Origin: Pseudomonas sp. MYb118
Lineage (GTDB): Bacteria > Pseudomonadota > Gammaproteobacteria > Pseudomonadales > Pseudomonadaceae
DNA length: 64,000 nucleotides
Assembly (NCBI RefSeq): GCF_040947875.1
Contig: NZ_JBFRXN010000002.1
Coordinates: 2,542,001-2,606,000, forward strand
Direction of reading: 5' to 3'
The notes beneath the pieces were generated by a model that saw only the letters and a program-made list of their open reading frames with translations, searched no databases and was not told where the DNA came from. The stretch's first letter is position 1; each line of letters starts with the position of its first letter. Shown one piece after another: positions 1-8,173 of the stretch. A program made the translations under genes and the position numbers.

Positions 1-78
1 AGCGGGCTTGCCCGCGAAGAAGGTGCCAGGATGTATGGCACCGACTGCGCCGGTGTTCGCGGGCAAGCCCGCTCCTAC
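1..78. repeat. REP doublet (inverted REP pair)
   Basis: An REP-type palindrome at 1-18 (AGCGGGCTTGCCCGCGAA) recurs in inverted orientation at about 54-78, followed by the typical CTCCTACAG tail. Such doublets are abundant extragenic elements in fluorescent pseudomonads. A third, diverged copy of the tail (CTGTAGGAGTGGGCT) lies at about 114-128, directly before the stop of the first gene. The window edge may cut the left copy. Confidence 0.8.
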
Positions 79-142
79 AGAAATTTGCGTTGCCCCATAA
101 AACGGCGCGCTACCTGTAGGAGTGGGCTGGGCCGCGCGCCTT

Positions 143-1849
143 TTACCCTTCGATTCGGGTGAACTCGGCCTCGATCAACTCCCCGCTTTGGCGCCATTGC
201 TGGAACTGTTCACGCAGCGTGTTCTGGCTCTGGATAGCATTGCGCACGTCTTCGGCATTGCTTTGCAATGAGGCATAGTCCGGGAAGAATTGGGCCTCGA
301 AGCTTGGGTCGTCGATAAGGGCCAGCACTTCTTCACGCTGATCGTTGAAGTTGTTCTCCATCTCGACGAGCGCCAGGCGGAACTGATCTTCGCGCTTCTT
401 GCGCTCGTAGCTGTCCCAGGCCTCCAGTGCCAAGCCAGCCACCGAAAGGATGCCATTGAGGTTCTTGGCCAGGTTCACCGCACCCCATGGCTGGAACTTG
501 AGGGTCTTGCCCAGATCCACACCGAACGTCTTGGCCGCGCCGACGATGCCATCACGGGCTGCCAGGATGCTGCCGTTGTTGATGAACTTGCCCTTGACCA
601 CGTAGTTCAAGCCCTGCTTGCCCAGGTCGATCACGGTGCTATTGAAGTGGTCTATCTCCGAGTCGAAGCTGAGGCGCATGCGGGAAAGCTCCTGGCTGAC
701 ACCATTGAGCTGGCGCTCAAACTCGTTCTTCAGACGAGTGTTGACCATGACGCCGTCGCGACCTATTTCATGCTCGAAGAATTCCTGGAAGGTTTCCTGG
801 GTCAGGCCCTTGGTGCGCAGGATCAGCCCGGCAAAGTAACGCGCCACGAACTCGCGCAGGCCTGTGCGCACTTCGCTTATCTGGCCCTCGGCGCCATTGA
901 GCTGGCGAGTGAGGGCACGGTTGACGCCACTCAGGCGCTCCACTTCATCACCCAGGCGCTGGTCGTTCTCCACCGCTACGGGCAACTCCTTGTGCAGCAC
1001 GTCGAGGATGACGCTCTTGCGCGCCTGCTCGACGATTTTCGCCGGCCCGCCACTGGCCTGGATCTTCCCGGTAGTGGCCTGTTGCAGGTTGCCGATATGC
1101 GACAGTGCCTTGAACTTGGTCAGGCGTTCGAGCCAGTAGTCGGTACCCATGTCGAACGGGTTGGCGGCGACCGCAACAATGCTCAAGGCTGCTACTTCCG
1201 CGTCGGTGGCAGCGATGCTCTCGCGCAGACGGGCTTCGACGTTGCTGCGTTTTACCTGCAAGTGCTGGGCATAGCTGTCTTCATCTTCAACATCGGCCAC
1301 TTCGTCGAAGCGGCTGAGCACGAACACCGTGCGCGGCAGCAGGTCAAGGGTGCGGAACAGCCAGTTCAGGTCGTCCTTGTGGCTGTCCTTGATCGGGTTG
1401 GTGGAGTTCATCACATACAGCACCAAGTGCGCTTCGCTGACGTACTTGCGGGTGATGTCCTTGTACTTCTCCATGGCATCGATGTCGGCGTTGTACTGCT
1501 CTTTGAAACCGAACAGCCCGGGGGTGTCGATCAGCACGAAGTTGTTGTCTACGTCGTAGACCTTCACTTCGTTGGACGACTCCTGCTGGCTGATATTCAT
1601 GCTGGCCTTGTCCAGGCGCTCCATCCACGCGGCGGCGATGGAAGTCTTGCCTTCGGAGAAGCCGCCGATCAGGGCAATCTTGAGCTTTTCGGTGGCCAGG
1701 TTCTGGCTGGCGTGTTCGAGCTTGCTCAACAGGCTGGGGTCGATGTTGACGCCCAGCGCGGCACCTTGTTCGAGAAACGCCTGCAGCTTGCCCAGCAGTG
1801 CCAGCGCCTGGTTGTTCTGGTGTTGAAAGCTTTCAAGGGTCGAATGCAT
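143..1849 (-). CDS. Dynamin-like GTPase, second of a pair
   Basis: A 568-aa predicted large GTPase of the bacterial dynamin type. The G1 P-loop GGFSEGKTS is at residues 62-70, the G3 motif DTPG at 108-111, and a G4-like SRFDE at 179-183. The spacing and the long helical region that follows (residues about 270-420, then a hydrophobic, Gly/Ala-rich stretch about 420-480) fit dynamins rather than Era/Ras-type GTPases. It is the last gene of a three-gene leftward operon, 11 bases behind a second, unrelated-looking dynamin-like gene. Paired bacterial dynamins (for example the LeoABC proteins of enterotoxigenic E. coli) act together on membranes. The role here is inferred; the GTPase call is secure, the exact family is not. 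Confidence 0.75.
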   Translation of the reverse strand: MHSTLESFQHQNNQALALLGKLQAFLEQGAALGVNIDPSLLSKLEHASQNLATEKLKIALIGGFSEGKTSIAAAWMERLDKASMNISQQESSNEVKVYDVDNNFVLIDTPGLFGFKEQYNADIDAMEKYKDITRKYVSEAHLVLYVMNSTNPIKDSHKDDLNWLFRTLDLLPRTVFVLSRFDEVADVEDEDSYAQHLQVKRSNVEARLRESIAATDAEVAALSIVAVAANPFDMGTDYWLERLTKFKALSHIGNLQQATTGKIQASGGPAKIVEQARKSVILDVLHKELPVAVENDQRLGDEVERLSGVNRALTRQLNGAEGQISEVRTGLREFVARYFAGLILRTKGLTQETFQEFFEHEIGRDGVMVNTRLKNEFERQLNGVSQELSRMRLSFDSEIDHFNSTVIDLGKQGLNYVVKGKFINNGSILAARDGIVGAAKTFGVDLGKTLKFQPWGAVNLAKNLNGILSVAGLALEAWDSYERKKREDQFRLALVEMENNFNDQREEVLALIDDPSFEAQFFPDYASLQSNAEDVRNAIQSQNTLREQFQQWRQSGELIEAEFTRIEG

Positions 1850-1860
1850 GTTGCAGTTCC

Positions 1861-4050
1861 TTATGCGTTGAGGTCGCTGGCAAGTTTTTGCAGGCCCAGG
1901 TGCGCGGCTTCAAGCTTGCGCTGGATATGCCTGGCCTGGCGGGCGGGTTGATGCAGGACGCTGTCAATGTGCCGGATCTTGTCTTTCAGCGGCGGCAGTG
2001 CTTGCTTGAGGGTTTTCTGGAAACCTTCGCGGATGGCCTCGCAGGCTTGATCGAGGTTCTTGTCGGTGGCCTTGCGTTGTTGGCCTTTCTTGTAATCGTC
2101 GTCAAAGAAGCCCCACACCGACTTGACGAGGCCGATAAGCAGCGTGGCCACGCCGATGCTCATCATCACCCAGCCTACCGGGCTCCAGAACAACGCCACG
2201 CCGCCGGCCAGGGTGGCGAGCAGGCTCACTACGTTGATGCCGTTATCGATGTTCACATTCAGGTTGAAGTCGCTGGCCAAGCGGGTCTTGCCGATTTGCG
2301 AGTAGCCGTCGAGCAGGTCTTTGGCATGAGCTTCGAAGCGCTGCACGATATCGCTGACCTGGTTCTGGAACCGCTCGACTTGTTTGTCGAGCACCGCAGG
2401 CAGTTTTTCTTGCAGGGCGGCTTGCTCACTCTCGAATACCCGTTCGAGCGTGGATTTGAATTCGTCGTTGCTGATGTTGCTTTCAATGCGCTCGTAAACG
2501 CGGTTACGCACGTTCTCTTCGAATTGACCAATAGACTTCTCGCCCTCGTTGGCGAGTCGGCTGTTGAGCGATGTGAAGGCGATCTGCAATTGCTCGCAAG
2601 CGCTCTCGGCCTCTTCTTTGAGCTTCCTGGCCAGTGGCACGAACTGTTTGTGCTGGATGACCGCGATTTCCTCGCACACGTGGGTGACGGCCAATTGCAC
2701 CTTGTTCATGTTCGAACGGCGGATCTTGGCCTTCACGTCCGTCACCAGATCATGGGTGAGGTGCCGGTAGAACTGCTTGATGCCAGACTTCGTCAGCAGG
2801 TCGTCCGCAGGCATGGCATCAAGGAACTTCTTGCGGCTGGCCGCCGCTGTGGAGCGCGGTACCAGGCATTCGGCAGCGGCGTAGAACGCTGGCAGTGCAC
2901 ACAGGGTCATGCTGCGGCGGTAGTGGCCCTTGAGCTGTCCGGCCATGACCTGGTCGAGGTTGTCCAGGCTGGTTTGTTCGTCGGCACTGACCAGGTTTGG
3001 TTTGTCGAGGGCGATGGGGTTGGTGATGCGCTTGTTGTATAGCGTCCACACTTCCGTCTGCGCATCCAGTTGCGCCTTGATCTTCTCCAGCGTGCCAGGC
3101 CGCCCGGCGTCGCCTGACTGCGGCGGCGCTGCTTTGGAGGTGACGTAGAACACCGCGTGGGCACGCTTCACCGCCTTGTCGATTTGCTCGCTGACTTTGC
3201 TTTCATCGCCCTCGATACCGGGCACATCGAGCAGTTGGAACTGCTGCCCAGCGCTTTCGAAGGTGTAGGCCTGGGTTTCACGGGTGAAGTCGGCGCGGCC
3301 ATCGCCGATGATGCGACCGTCTTCGAAGGCGGCCAGCTGCTGCAGGTTGTCGAGAGCGCTGGCGTGGCGCTGGTTCTGCTCGCCGAGTTGTCCTTGAAGT
3401 TGCTCGCTTTGCTGGCGCAGCGTGGTCAATTCGGCGTCACGCTGCACGGGCAATACCGACGCGCCGGCCTTCAACTGCACCAGCGCGATTTCCTCGGGAA
3501 GCTTGCGCAGCAGGTTGAGGATGCGCTGGAACAGGTTTGCGTTGCGCTTCTGTTCTTCGATACGTGTGCGCAGGGCCTCTTCCTGCAACTGTTGCTCGAC
3601 CTGGCGTTGGTCGTGGCGGGCGTCGGCGGCGAGCACCTCTGCTTCGGCCTGGGCCAGGCGCGAGATCAACGAGGCGATTTCCCCTTCCAGCGCCTGTAGC
3701 GCTGCTTCACTCAGGCCCGACTGCTGTTGCAGATCGAGGAACTGCTGGCGCTGGGCCTGCTTGGTGCTTTCCTTGAGCAGGATGCGCAAGGTTTCGATCA
3801 GAGTCGACTTGCCCGCGTTGGTTTCGCCGTAGAAAGCCACCGTGAAGGTCTTGTGCTCGGCGTTTTCCTTCAGCTCGAGAATAGCGCTGGTCAGCGCCTG
3901 CTCGATCTCCTTGAGCTTGTTTTGGGCATCCGCCTGGGCAGAGGCGAGGCTGGCGTCGTCAGCGCTGCGGCCCAGGGCGCTGAGCAGCGCGCCGACATGG
4001 TCGGTGAGTTTGAGGTAGAGACCTTCGGGGAGGTCTTCGGCTGCAGTCAT
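1861..4050 (-). CDS. Dynamin-like GTPase with coiled-coil insertion and membrane segment
   Basis: A 729-aa predicted dynamin-family GTPase. G1 is GETNAGKS at residues 75-82 and G3 is DVPG at 275-278. Between them, residues about 95-235 form a charged, heptad-like coiled-coil region, so the two motifs sit about 200 residues apart, far more than usual. A canonical [NT]KxD G4 is not obvious; YNKR at 338-341 is the nearest candidate and lacks the Asp. A long helical part follows, then a hydrophobic segment (about 600-645, GINVVSLLATLAGG onwards) that is probably a membrane paddle or hairpin. The gene is 46 bases downstream of the hydrolase gene and 11 bases upstream of the second GTPase gene. The start ATG at 4050 has GGAAG about 8 bases upstream. 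Confidence 0.75.
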   Translation of the reverse strand: MTAAEDLPEGLYLKLTDHVGALLSALGRSADDASLASAQADAQNKLKEIEQALTSAILELKENAEHKTFTVAFYGETNAGKSTLIETLRILLKESTKQAQRQQFLDLQQQSGLSEAALQALEGEIASLISRLAQAEAEVLAADARHDQRQVEQQLQEEALRTRIEEQKRNANLFQRILNLLRKLPEEIALVQLKAGASVLPVQRDAELTTLRQQSEQLQGQLGEQNQRHASALDNLQQLAAFEDGRIIGDGRADFTRETQAYTFESAGQQFQLLDVPGIEGDESKVSEQIDKAVKRAHAVFYVTSKAAPPQSGDAGRPGTLEKIKAQLDAQTEVWTLYNKRITNPIALDKPNLVSADEQTSLDNLDQVMAGQLKGHYRRSMTLCALPAFYAAAECLVPRSTAAASRKKFLDAMPADDLLTKSGIKQFYRHLTHDLVTDVKAKIRRSNMNKVQLAVTHVCEEIAVIQHKQFVPLARKLKEEAESACEQLQIAFTSLNSRLANEGEKSIGQFEENVRNRVYERIESNISNDEFKSTLERVFESEQAALQEKLPAVLDKQVERFQNQVSDIVQRFEAHAKDLLDGYSQIGKTRLASDFNLNVNIDNGINVVSLLATLAGGVALFWSPVGWVMMSIGVATLLIGLVKSVWGFFDDDYKKGQQRKATDKNLDQACEAIREGFQKTLKQALPPLKDKIRHIDSVLHQPARQARHIQRKLEAAHLGLQKLASDLNA

Positions 4051-4096
4051 GGTGTCTTCCTATCTGACGTTGGTTGCGCTTGCTGCGGTGGATGTC

Positions 4097-5554
4097 TCAG
4101 CGGTGTCTGAACCCACGCTCGCTCCCCCAGTGAACCCGCGCAAAAAACACCACAGCCACGGCGGGCACCAAAGCCGAGTAACCGGGTTTCAGCGCGGTCT
4201 TGAAATTAGTCATCCAGCGGCCGGCTAAATGTTTGCCCAGTAACTCGGGCAACGCCGACAGCATGTTCCAGCTCGCCAGCTGCGTGATGTTGAGCGCCCC
4301 GCCGGTGACTGTCAGCGTTTGGGAGGTTTGCACCTCCGGAGCAGAGGCTGGAGTCTTGACGTAGGAGGCCAACGTCAAGCGCTCAGCCAGTGCGTCGACA
4401 TGGCTGAAATAGGTGTCCGCAGGCATGGCCTTCACTGCGGCAATTGGCGAACTGCTGAAGGCATGGCCATCCGGGAACGCGTTGTCGAACACTTGCCGAA
4501 TCAACAGCGCCTCCAGCTCCACGACGGCACCGCAACGTTGCCGGTCATTGCCCAGGTCGAAGTGCTCCACCAGCATGTCCAGCAGCGCGGCGTAGCCAAT
4601 GCCCCGGCCCCGCACGAAATTCACCATGCAGTGACCACCCAGGTGCTGCATTTCACGGATGAAGGAGTGCAGCGGCTGTTGCTCGTCGATGCTGGTCCAA
4701 CTGCTGGTTTTGAGGTGTTTGATACCTTGGGCCAGTACCTCCTGCGGAACGCCCTTGAGCAGGCCATACAGCAGGACGTCATTGAGCACCGGGTCTTGCA
4801 ACTGGGGCTGGCCGAGTTGTTGGCCGTTAAAGCCGGCAAACTGCGTGCGCATGAGCACGTCATGCAGTTTCGGCCAATAATCCAGGTGGCCGAACCTGGT
4901 CATTTCAACGTTATCGAAGGGCTCGACTTCATGCCGCCCCAGGCATTTTTCATCGGCATTGAACAGCAACACAACGTCCGACTTGGAGTAGGCGTTAATT
5001 ACACGTTTCGCGGTGTCCTTCAACGCCTGCGCTTCGTCCTCCGACACCTCCACAGCCGCAGCCATCAACAGCACGTCATTGATGACCAGGTCGCACGCAT
5101 CGCGGTTTTGGGCCAGTTTGCGCAGCGCGCTGATCACCACACGTCCGCCCAAAGAGTGGCCGACAAGGTTTACGTGGGTGACGTAAGGGTAGTGCTCCAG
5201 CAGGTATTCCATCAGCTCATCGAGCAGAGCTTCGCCAACCAGATTCGCGCGTTTGCGGGACATCGCGAAATGCACGGCCCTGTCCCCGGCAAACGCCACC
5301 AGCGGTGCTGCCGGATGCAGACGCGAGGCGCCGAAAATAACATTGCGCGAAAGCTTGCCGATTGAACCGAAGTGACTGGATTCCCAGAACATCAGCAGAT
5401 TGATATCGGCATTCAGGGCCTGCGGAATCTGGCTGACCAGCAGTGCCCGATCGGTGAAGTTGTGGCCCGCGGAATAACCGTGGATAAACACGTTGGCGGT
5501 GGTGGTATTGCTGTTGAAGGATTGGGTGGTGAAACTGAAGTGCTGGGGGTTCAA
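4097..5554 (-). CDS. Alpha/beta hydrolase of the dynamin operon
   Basis: A 485-aa protein whose first half is an alpha/beta-hydrolase fold. FIHGYSAG (residues 23-30) is the oxyanion-side strand, and GHSLGG at 132-137 is the nucleophile elbow with Ser134. Downstream, VINAYSKSDVVL and RFGHLDYW look like the regions supplying the catalytic Asp and His. The second half (about 250-485) is unrecognised. The fold resembles the DUF726/DUF900-type hydrolases that act on lipids or esters, but the substrate cannot be read from sequence. It is the first gene of the leftward operon with two dynamin-like GTPases. The start is a TTG at 5554 with GGAG upstream; no ATG fits the conserved N terminus. Confidence 0.7.
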   Translation of the reverse strand: MNPQHFSFTTQSFNSNTTTANVFIHGYSAGHNFTDRALLVSQIPQALNADINLLMFWESSHFGSIGKLSRNVIFGASRLHPAAPLVAFAGDRAVHFAMSRKRANLVGEALLDELMEYLLEHYPYVTHVNLVGHSLGGRVVISALRKLAQNRDACDLVINDVLLMAAAVEVSEDEAQALKDTAKRVINAYSKSDVVLLFNADEKCLGRHEVEPFDNVEMTRFGHLDYWPKLHDVLMRTQFAGFNGQQLGQPQLQDPVLNDVLLYGLLKGVPQEVLAQGIKHLKTSSWTSIDEQQPLHSFIREMQHLGGHCMVNFVRGRGIGYAALLDMLVEHFDLGNDRQRCGAVVELEALLIRQVFDNAFPDGHAFSSSPIAAVKAMPADTYFSHVDALAERLTLASYVKTPASAPEVQTSQTLTVTGGALNITQLASWNMLSALPELLGKHLAGRWMTNFKTALKPGYSALVPAVAVVFFARVHWGSERGFRHR

Positions 5555-5740
5555 GGGCGAGAGCTCCGTGCTAGGGCGCGATCCACAGGGGGCTTAGCAT
5601 GTCAGGCTGGGTGGCAAACTGCCAGCCTATCCTCTCGTCTACGTTGCAGCGGGGTTTGAGGAATAGTATTTGTGCTTTTTTTGAGTGATTCGCGGCTTTA
5701 GAGTGGTGCAACGATACACTTCTAAACGCGGGTTGGACTT

Positions 5741-5759
5741 GCCGGGGGGATTTGAACCC
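5741..5759. repeat. Distal attachment site (att) of the ssrA island
   Basis: Perfect 19-base copy of the ssrA 3' end without the remainder of the tmRNA gene; it marks the far boundary of the island. The following bases (GCGTC versus CCGTC) match apart from one position. Confidence 0.85.
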
Positions 5760-5818
5760 GCGTCTAACTCCTTAATTACAGGGGCTTCATACTGGAGGCT
5801 GGCATAATGCTGTCATTT

Positions 5819-6331
5819 TCAAGCGTCTGCATCTCTTTCATGCGCTTCTCTGCGCGTGTGCAGGTCGTCTATGAAAAGATAATTAGCGTAAATCACGCTC
5901 ACGACTGCAGAGCACTGTACGAGAGTAAGAAAAATCACGATCCCAGCGCCGATAGCTTTAATTGCCTCACGATATTCGAGGTAAATTGGCATCCCTGATA
6001 TTAAAAGTTTCAGTAGATAGATTGCCGTTATACAAATCGCCACGGACCCGGACTCCATAATACTTCCAACAATGCTTTCTAGCCTGCGAGTGTCTTGCAT
6101 TGTAGCCGTAAAGTCCGCAATTTTAATTTTGTTAGGGTCTTGTAGTCGAGTAATAGCGTTGGGGTAAACAAAAGCTATCCAAATGCCCATGATCGTGAAA
6201 ACCATGCCGGAAATGGCTAGCAGGGTACTGCAGTAATCTTTGAAGTCCGAGTACGTGAAAGTGGAGTTTTGCCAAAATATTAACGCGCCGAATGAAACAG
6301 CGACTAGAGCCATGATTGATAATTTAACCAT
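5819..6331 (-). CDS. Four-helix membrane protein, putative effector of a two-gene module
   Basis: A 170-aa protein of unknown family with four predicted transmembrane helices, at residues about 5-20, 34-55, 95-114 and 124-152, and charged loops and tail (ending HTRREAHERDADA). No signal peptidase site is evident. Its ATG overlaps the stop of the upstream 356-aa gene by 8 bases (ATGGTTAA), so the two are translationally coupled and probably made in fixed proportion. The base composition is AT-rich relative to the core. Small multi-helix proteins coupled to a larger soluble partner are a common layout in phage-defence modules, where they perturb the inner membrane. That role is inference from layout only; an unrelated regulatory membrane protein is possible. 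Confidence 0.7.
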   Translation of the reverse strand: MVKLSIMALVAVSFGALIFWQNSTFTYSDFKDYCSTLLAISGMVFTIMGIWIAFVYPNAITRLQDPNKIKIADFTATMQDTRRLESIVGSIMESGSVAICITAIYLLKLLISGMPIYLEYREAIKAIGAGIVIFLTLVQCSAVVSVIYANYLFIDDLHTRREAHERDADA

Positions 6332-7394
6332 TTGCTTCGGCCTGTTTTGATAACATGTCTTTTTTGAGAGGGGCTAAGTAGCGATCTCGACTAGACTTGA
6401 TGGTAGCATAAATATCGGGAGCCGAAAAAACGGGTTTGCCATTATCTTCTATCGAAATGTGCTCCGTAAGTCTATATTTGCTCGCCCAAACAATCTTCGT
6501 AGGCTTATTATCCAGAATAAACCCTACATCCTCCCAAACATTCGCGTCATGATTTGTGGCGTGTGTTTCGATAATGCTTTCTATTTCTTTGGTTGTGGGT
6601 TGAGCCTCAATGCGTAGTTCAATTTTTCGAGATGAATTATCTTCAGCTGAAGCGAAAGGAACCGTAAATTTCTTGAAATAACTTGCGAACCCTTTTCGCT
6701 TGTCAACTTCTTTAATGGACACTGTTTCGCGTCTGACTATCTGGGTTACTCGTCTTGCAAGGTTTTGCATCTCCGCTGATGAGGTGGACAGGGATTTCAT
6801 AGATAAGTCAAATTGGAAGTAATACTTGAACTTATCCTCGTCCTCGCCGATCATCTCGTATCGTTTGAAACCATGGTCGGTTGAGCTGGTTTTATATTCT
6901 GGCAAGTCTACTCTGAAATCTATGCAGCCTCTGACCCAGTCTTGAAACATGGATGAGTCTGTGCGTGAGTTGTCGAATTTTATTGATGCAACTATATTAA
7001 GTTCGGGGATCACCCAGTAATAGCATGGACGCCCCCAAATCATTTGTTTGTTAGTTTTCGTTTTTGTTTGCTCGACCGCTTGCTCAATAGATCCATCAGC
7101 GTTTACTGTTATTCCGTAGAGTGGGCCGTGTCGATCAGAATCTCCTTTCCACAATACTAGCAAATAGTCTCCGTTGTCTTTGTCATGATGCACTGCATGG
7201 CAATAACACGCGGTTTTGTTTTTATTCCTGCCGGCGTCCCACGGATTTGTCGCTTCAAAATTACGGCCGCCCTTCCAACTCTGCAGCTTTGAAAATGTTT
7301 CAGCCAGGTCCAAGCCTTTAGGCGTTTCGCTGAAGTGGCGATAGAGGCCGCACTTGTTTGCGTTAAAGAAATTAATATATCCGCTTTGAAGCAT
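6324..7394 (-). CDS. Unknown 356-aa soluble protein, partner of the four-helix membrane protein
   Basis: A 356-aa protein with no recognised domain. It has no signal peptide or membrane segment. The N-terminal half is rich in aromatics and Gly (MLQSGYINFFNANKCGLYRHF, a GDYLLVLWKGDSD strand, and MIWGRPCYYWVIP), suggesting a beta-rich fold. The C-terminal half is more charged and helical. The start ATG at 7394 has AAGGA eight bases upstream. The coding region is AT-rich and uses codons unlike the core genes, consistent with transfer. The stop overlaps the start of the membrane protein gene. The layout recalls Kiwa-type systems (a four-helix protein plus a larger DUF4868 partner), but the gene order is reversed and I do not recognise DUF4868 in it. 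Confidence 0.7.
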   Translation of the reverse strand: MLQSGYINFFNANKCGLYRHFSETPKGLDLAETFSKLQSWKGGRNFEATNPWDAGRNKNKTACYCHAVHHDKDNGDYLLVLWKGDSDRHGPLYGITVNADGSIEQAVEQTKTKTNKQMIWGRPCYYWVIPELNIVASIKFDNSRTDSSMFQDWVRGCIDFRVDLPEYKTSSTDHGFKRYEMIGEDEDKFKYYFQFDLSMKSLSTSSAEMQNLARRVTQIVRRETVSIKEVDKRKGFASYFKKFTVPFASAEDNSSRKIELRIEAQPTTKEIESIIETHATNHDANVWEDVGFILDNKPTKIVWASKYRLTEHISIEDNGKPVFSAPDIYATIKSSRDRYLAPLKKDMLSKQAEANG

Positions 7395-7446
7395 TCCGAA
7401 AGTCCTTTTAGAGGAAGGTGAGCATTGAAGCTACCACTGAGGATGG

Positions 7447-8010
7447 CTAAGCGCCATACTGACCTTCCGCTCCTATCGTGGGAAGAGCGCTGAAAAGGCT
7501 TTCAGCTTTACTTCCTGCGTGCTCATCTGCTGTTGGCATCCAGCGCCCATAAACCCTTGCAATCATCGTCCAGTCAGTATGTCCCATCTGTCTGGCTACC
7601 CACATCGGATGTTCGCCAGCAGACAGCATCATCGATGCATAGGTGTGACGGGTCTGGTACGGCCGTCGATATCGAACACCGGCCTTCTTCATCGCCGGCA
7701 CCCACATCGTTTTCCGGATCGGCCCGTCGCCAGCCCATCGCTCCAGGGTTCGGGGGTTCTGAAAGACTTCAGCGTCCGCCAGAAATGTGTGGGTCTTCTG
7801 CGCTTTCAGTGCCTCTAGTGCGGGTCGTAGCAGTTTCACGCTTCTGCGGCCGGCCGCAGTCTTCGTAGTCTCCGCCTTTCCCTTTCCGGCCTGGGTCATC
7901 GCGCGGCTCCTCGCACCGTACGAGCCGAACTTGACCCAGCGCATGCTCAACGAATTATCGCCATCACCGACGCCGGCGACCAAGGACTGATCGCATTGGC
8001 TGCGTGCCAA
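7447..8010 (-). pseudogene. Tyrosine integrase remnant (C-terminal catalytic part)
   Basis: From about residue 50 the reading frame matches the C-terminal half of a phage-type tyrosine recombinase: KTAAGRRSVKLL, then RPYQTRHTYASMM (box II His/Arg), RQMGHTDW, and VYGRW with the nucleophile Tyr. The arm-binding domain and the region with the first catalytic Arg are missing, and the first 45 or so residues do not look like integrase. It is therefore a truncated or recombined remnant. It lies in the middle of the island, not next to either att site, which suggests deletion or nested insertions. The frame itself is open, so a short protein may still be made. Confidence 0.8.
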
Positions 8011-8173
8011 GCGTACATAAAAGAAATTAACGCCAGGTAAGTGAGGGTTCTAGCAAAGGTGGCCTTACATCGGACTCGATTGAAGTGAGGCGACGAAGGG
8101 GTCGTCTCTGGTAAAGGATCTCTACTATCGTTCCAGGGCAACTCAATTCCATCGAATAAATGTGGAGGTGGAC

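Noticed and set aside
5807..5998. A 63-aa rightward frame at the island edge
   Set aside because: Antisense to the four-helix membrane protein, which has coupled translation with its neighbour.
5819..7394. Naming the two-gene unit Kiwa
   Set aside because: Gene order is reversed and neither protein shows a family match I can support; only the outline is similar.
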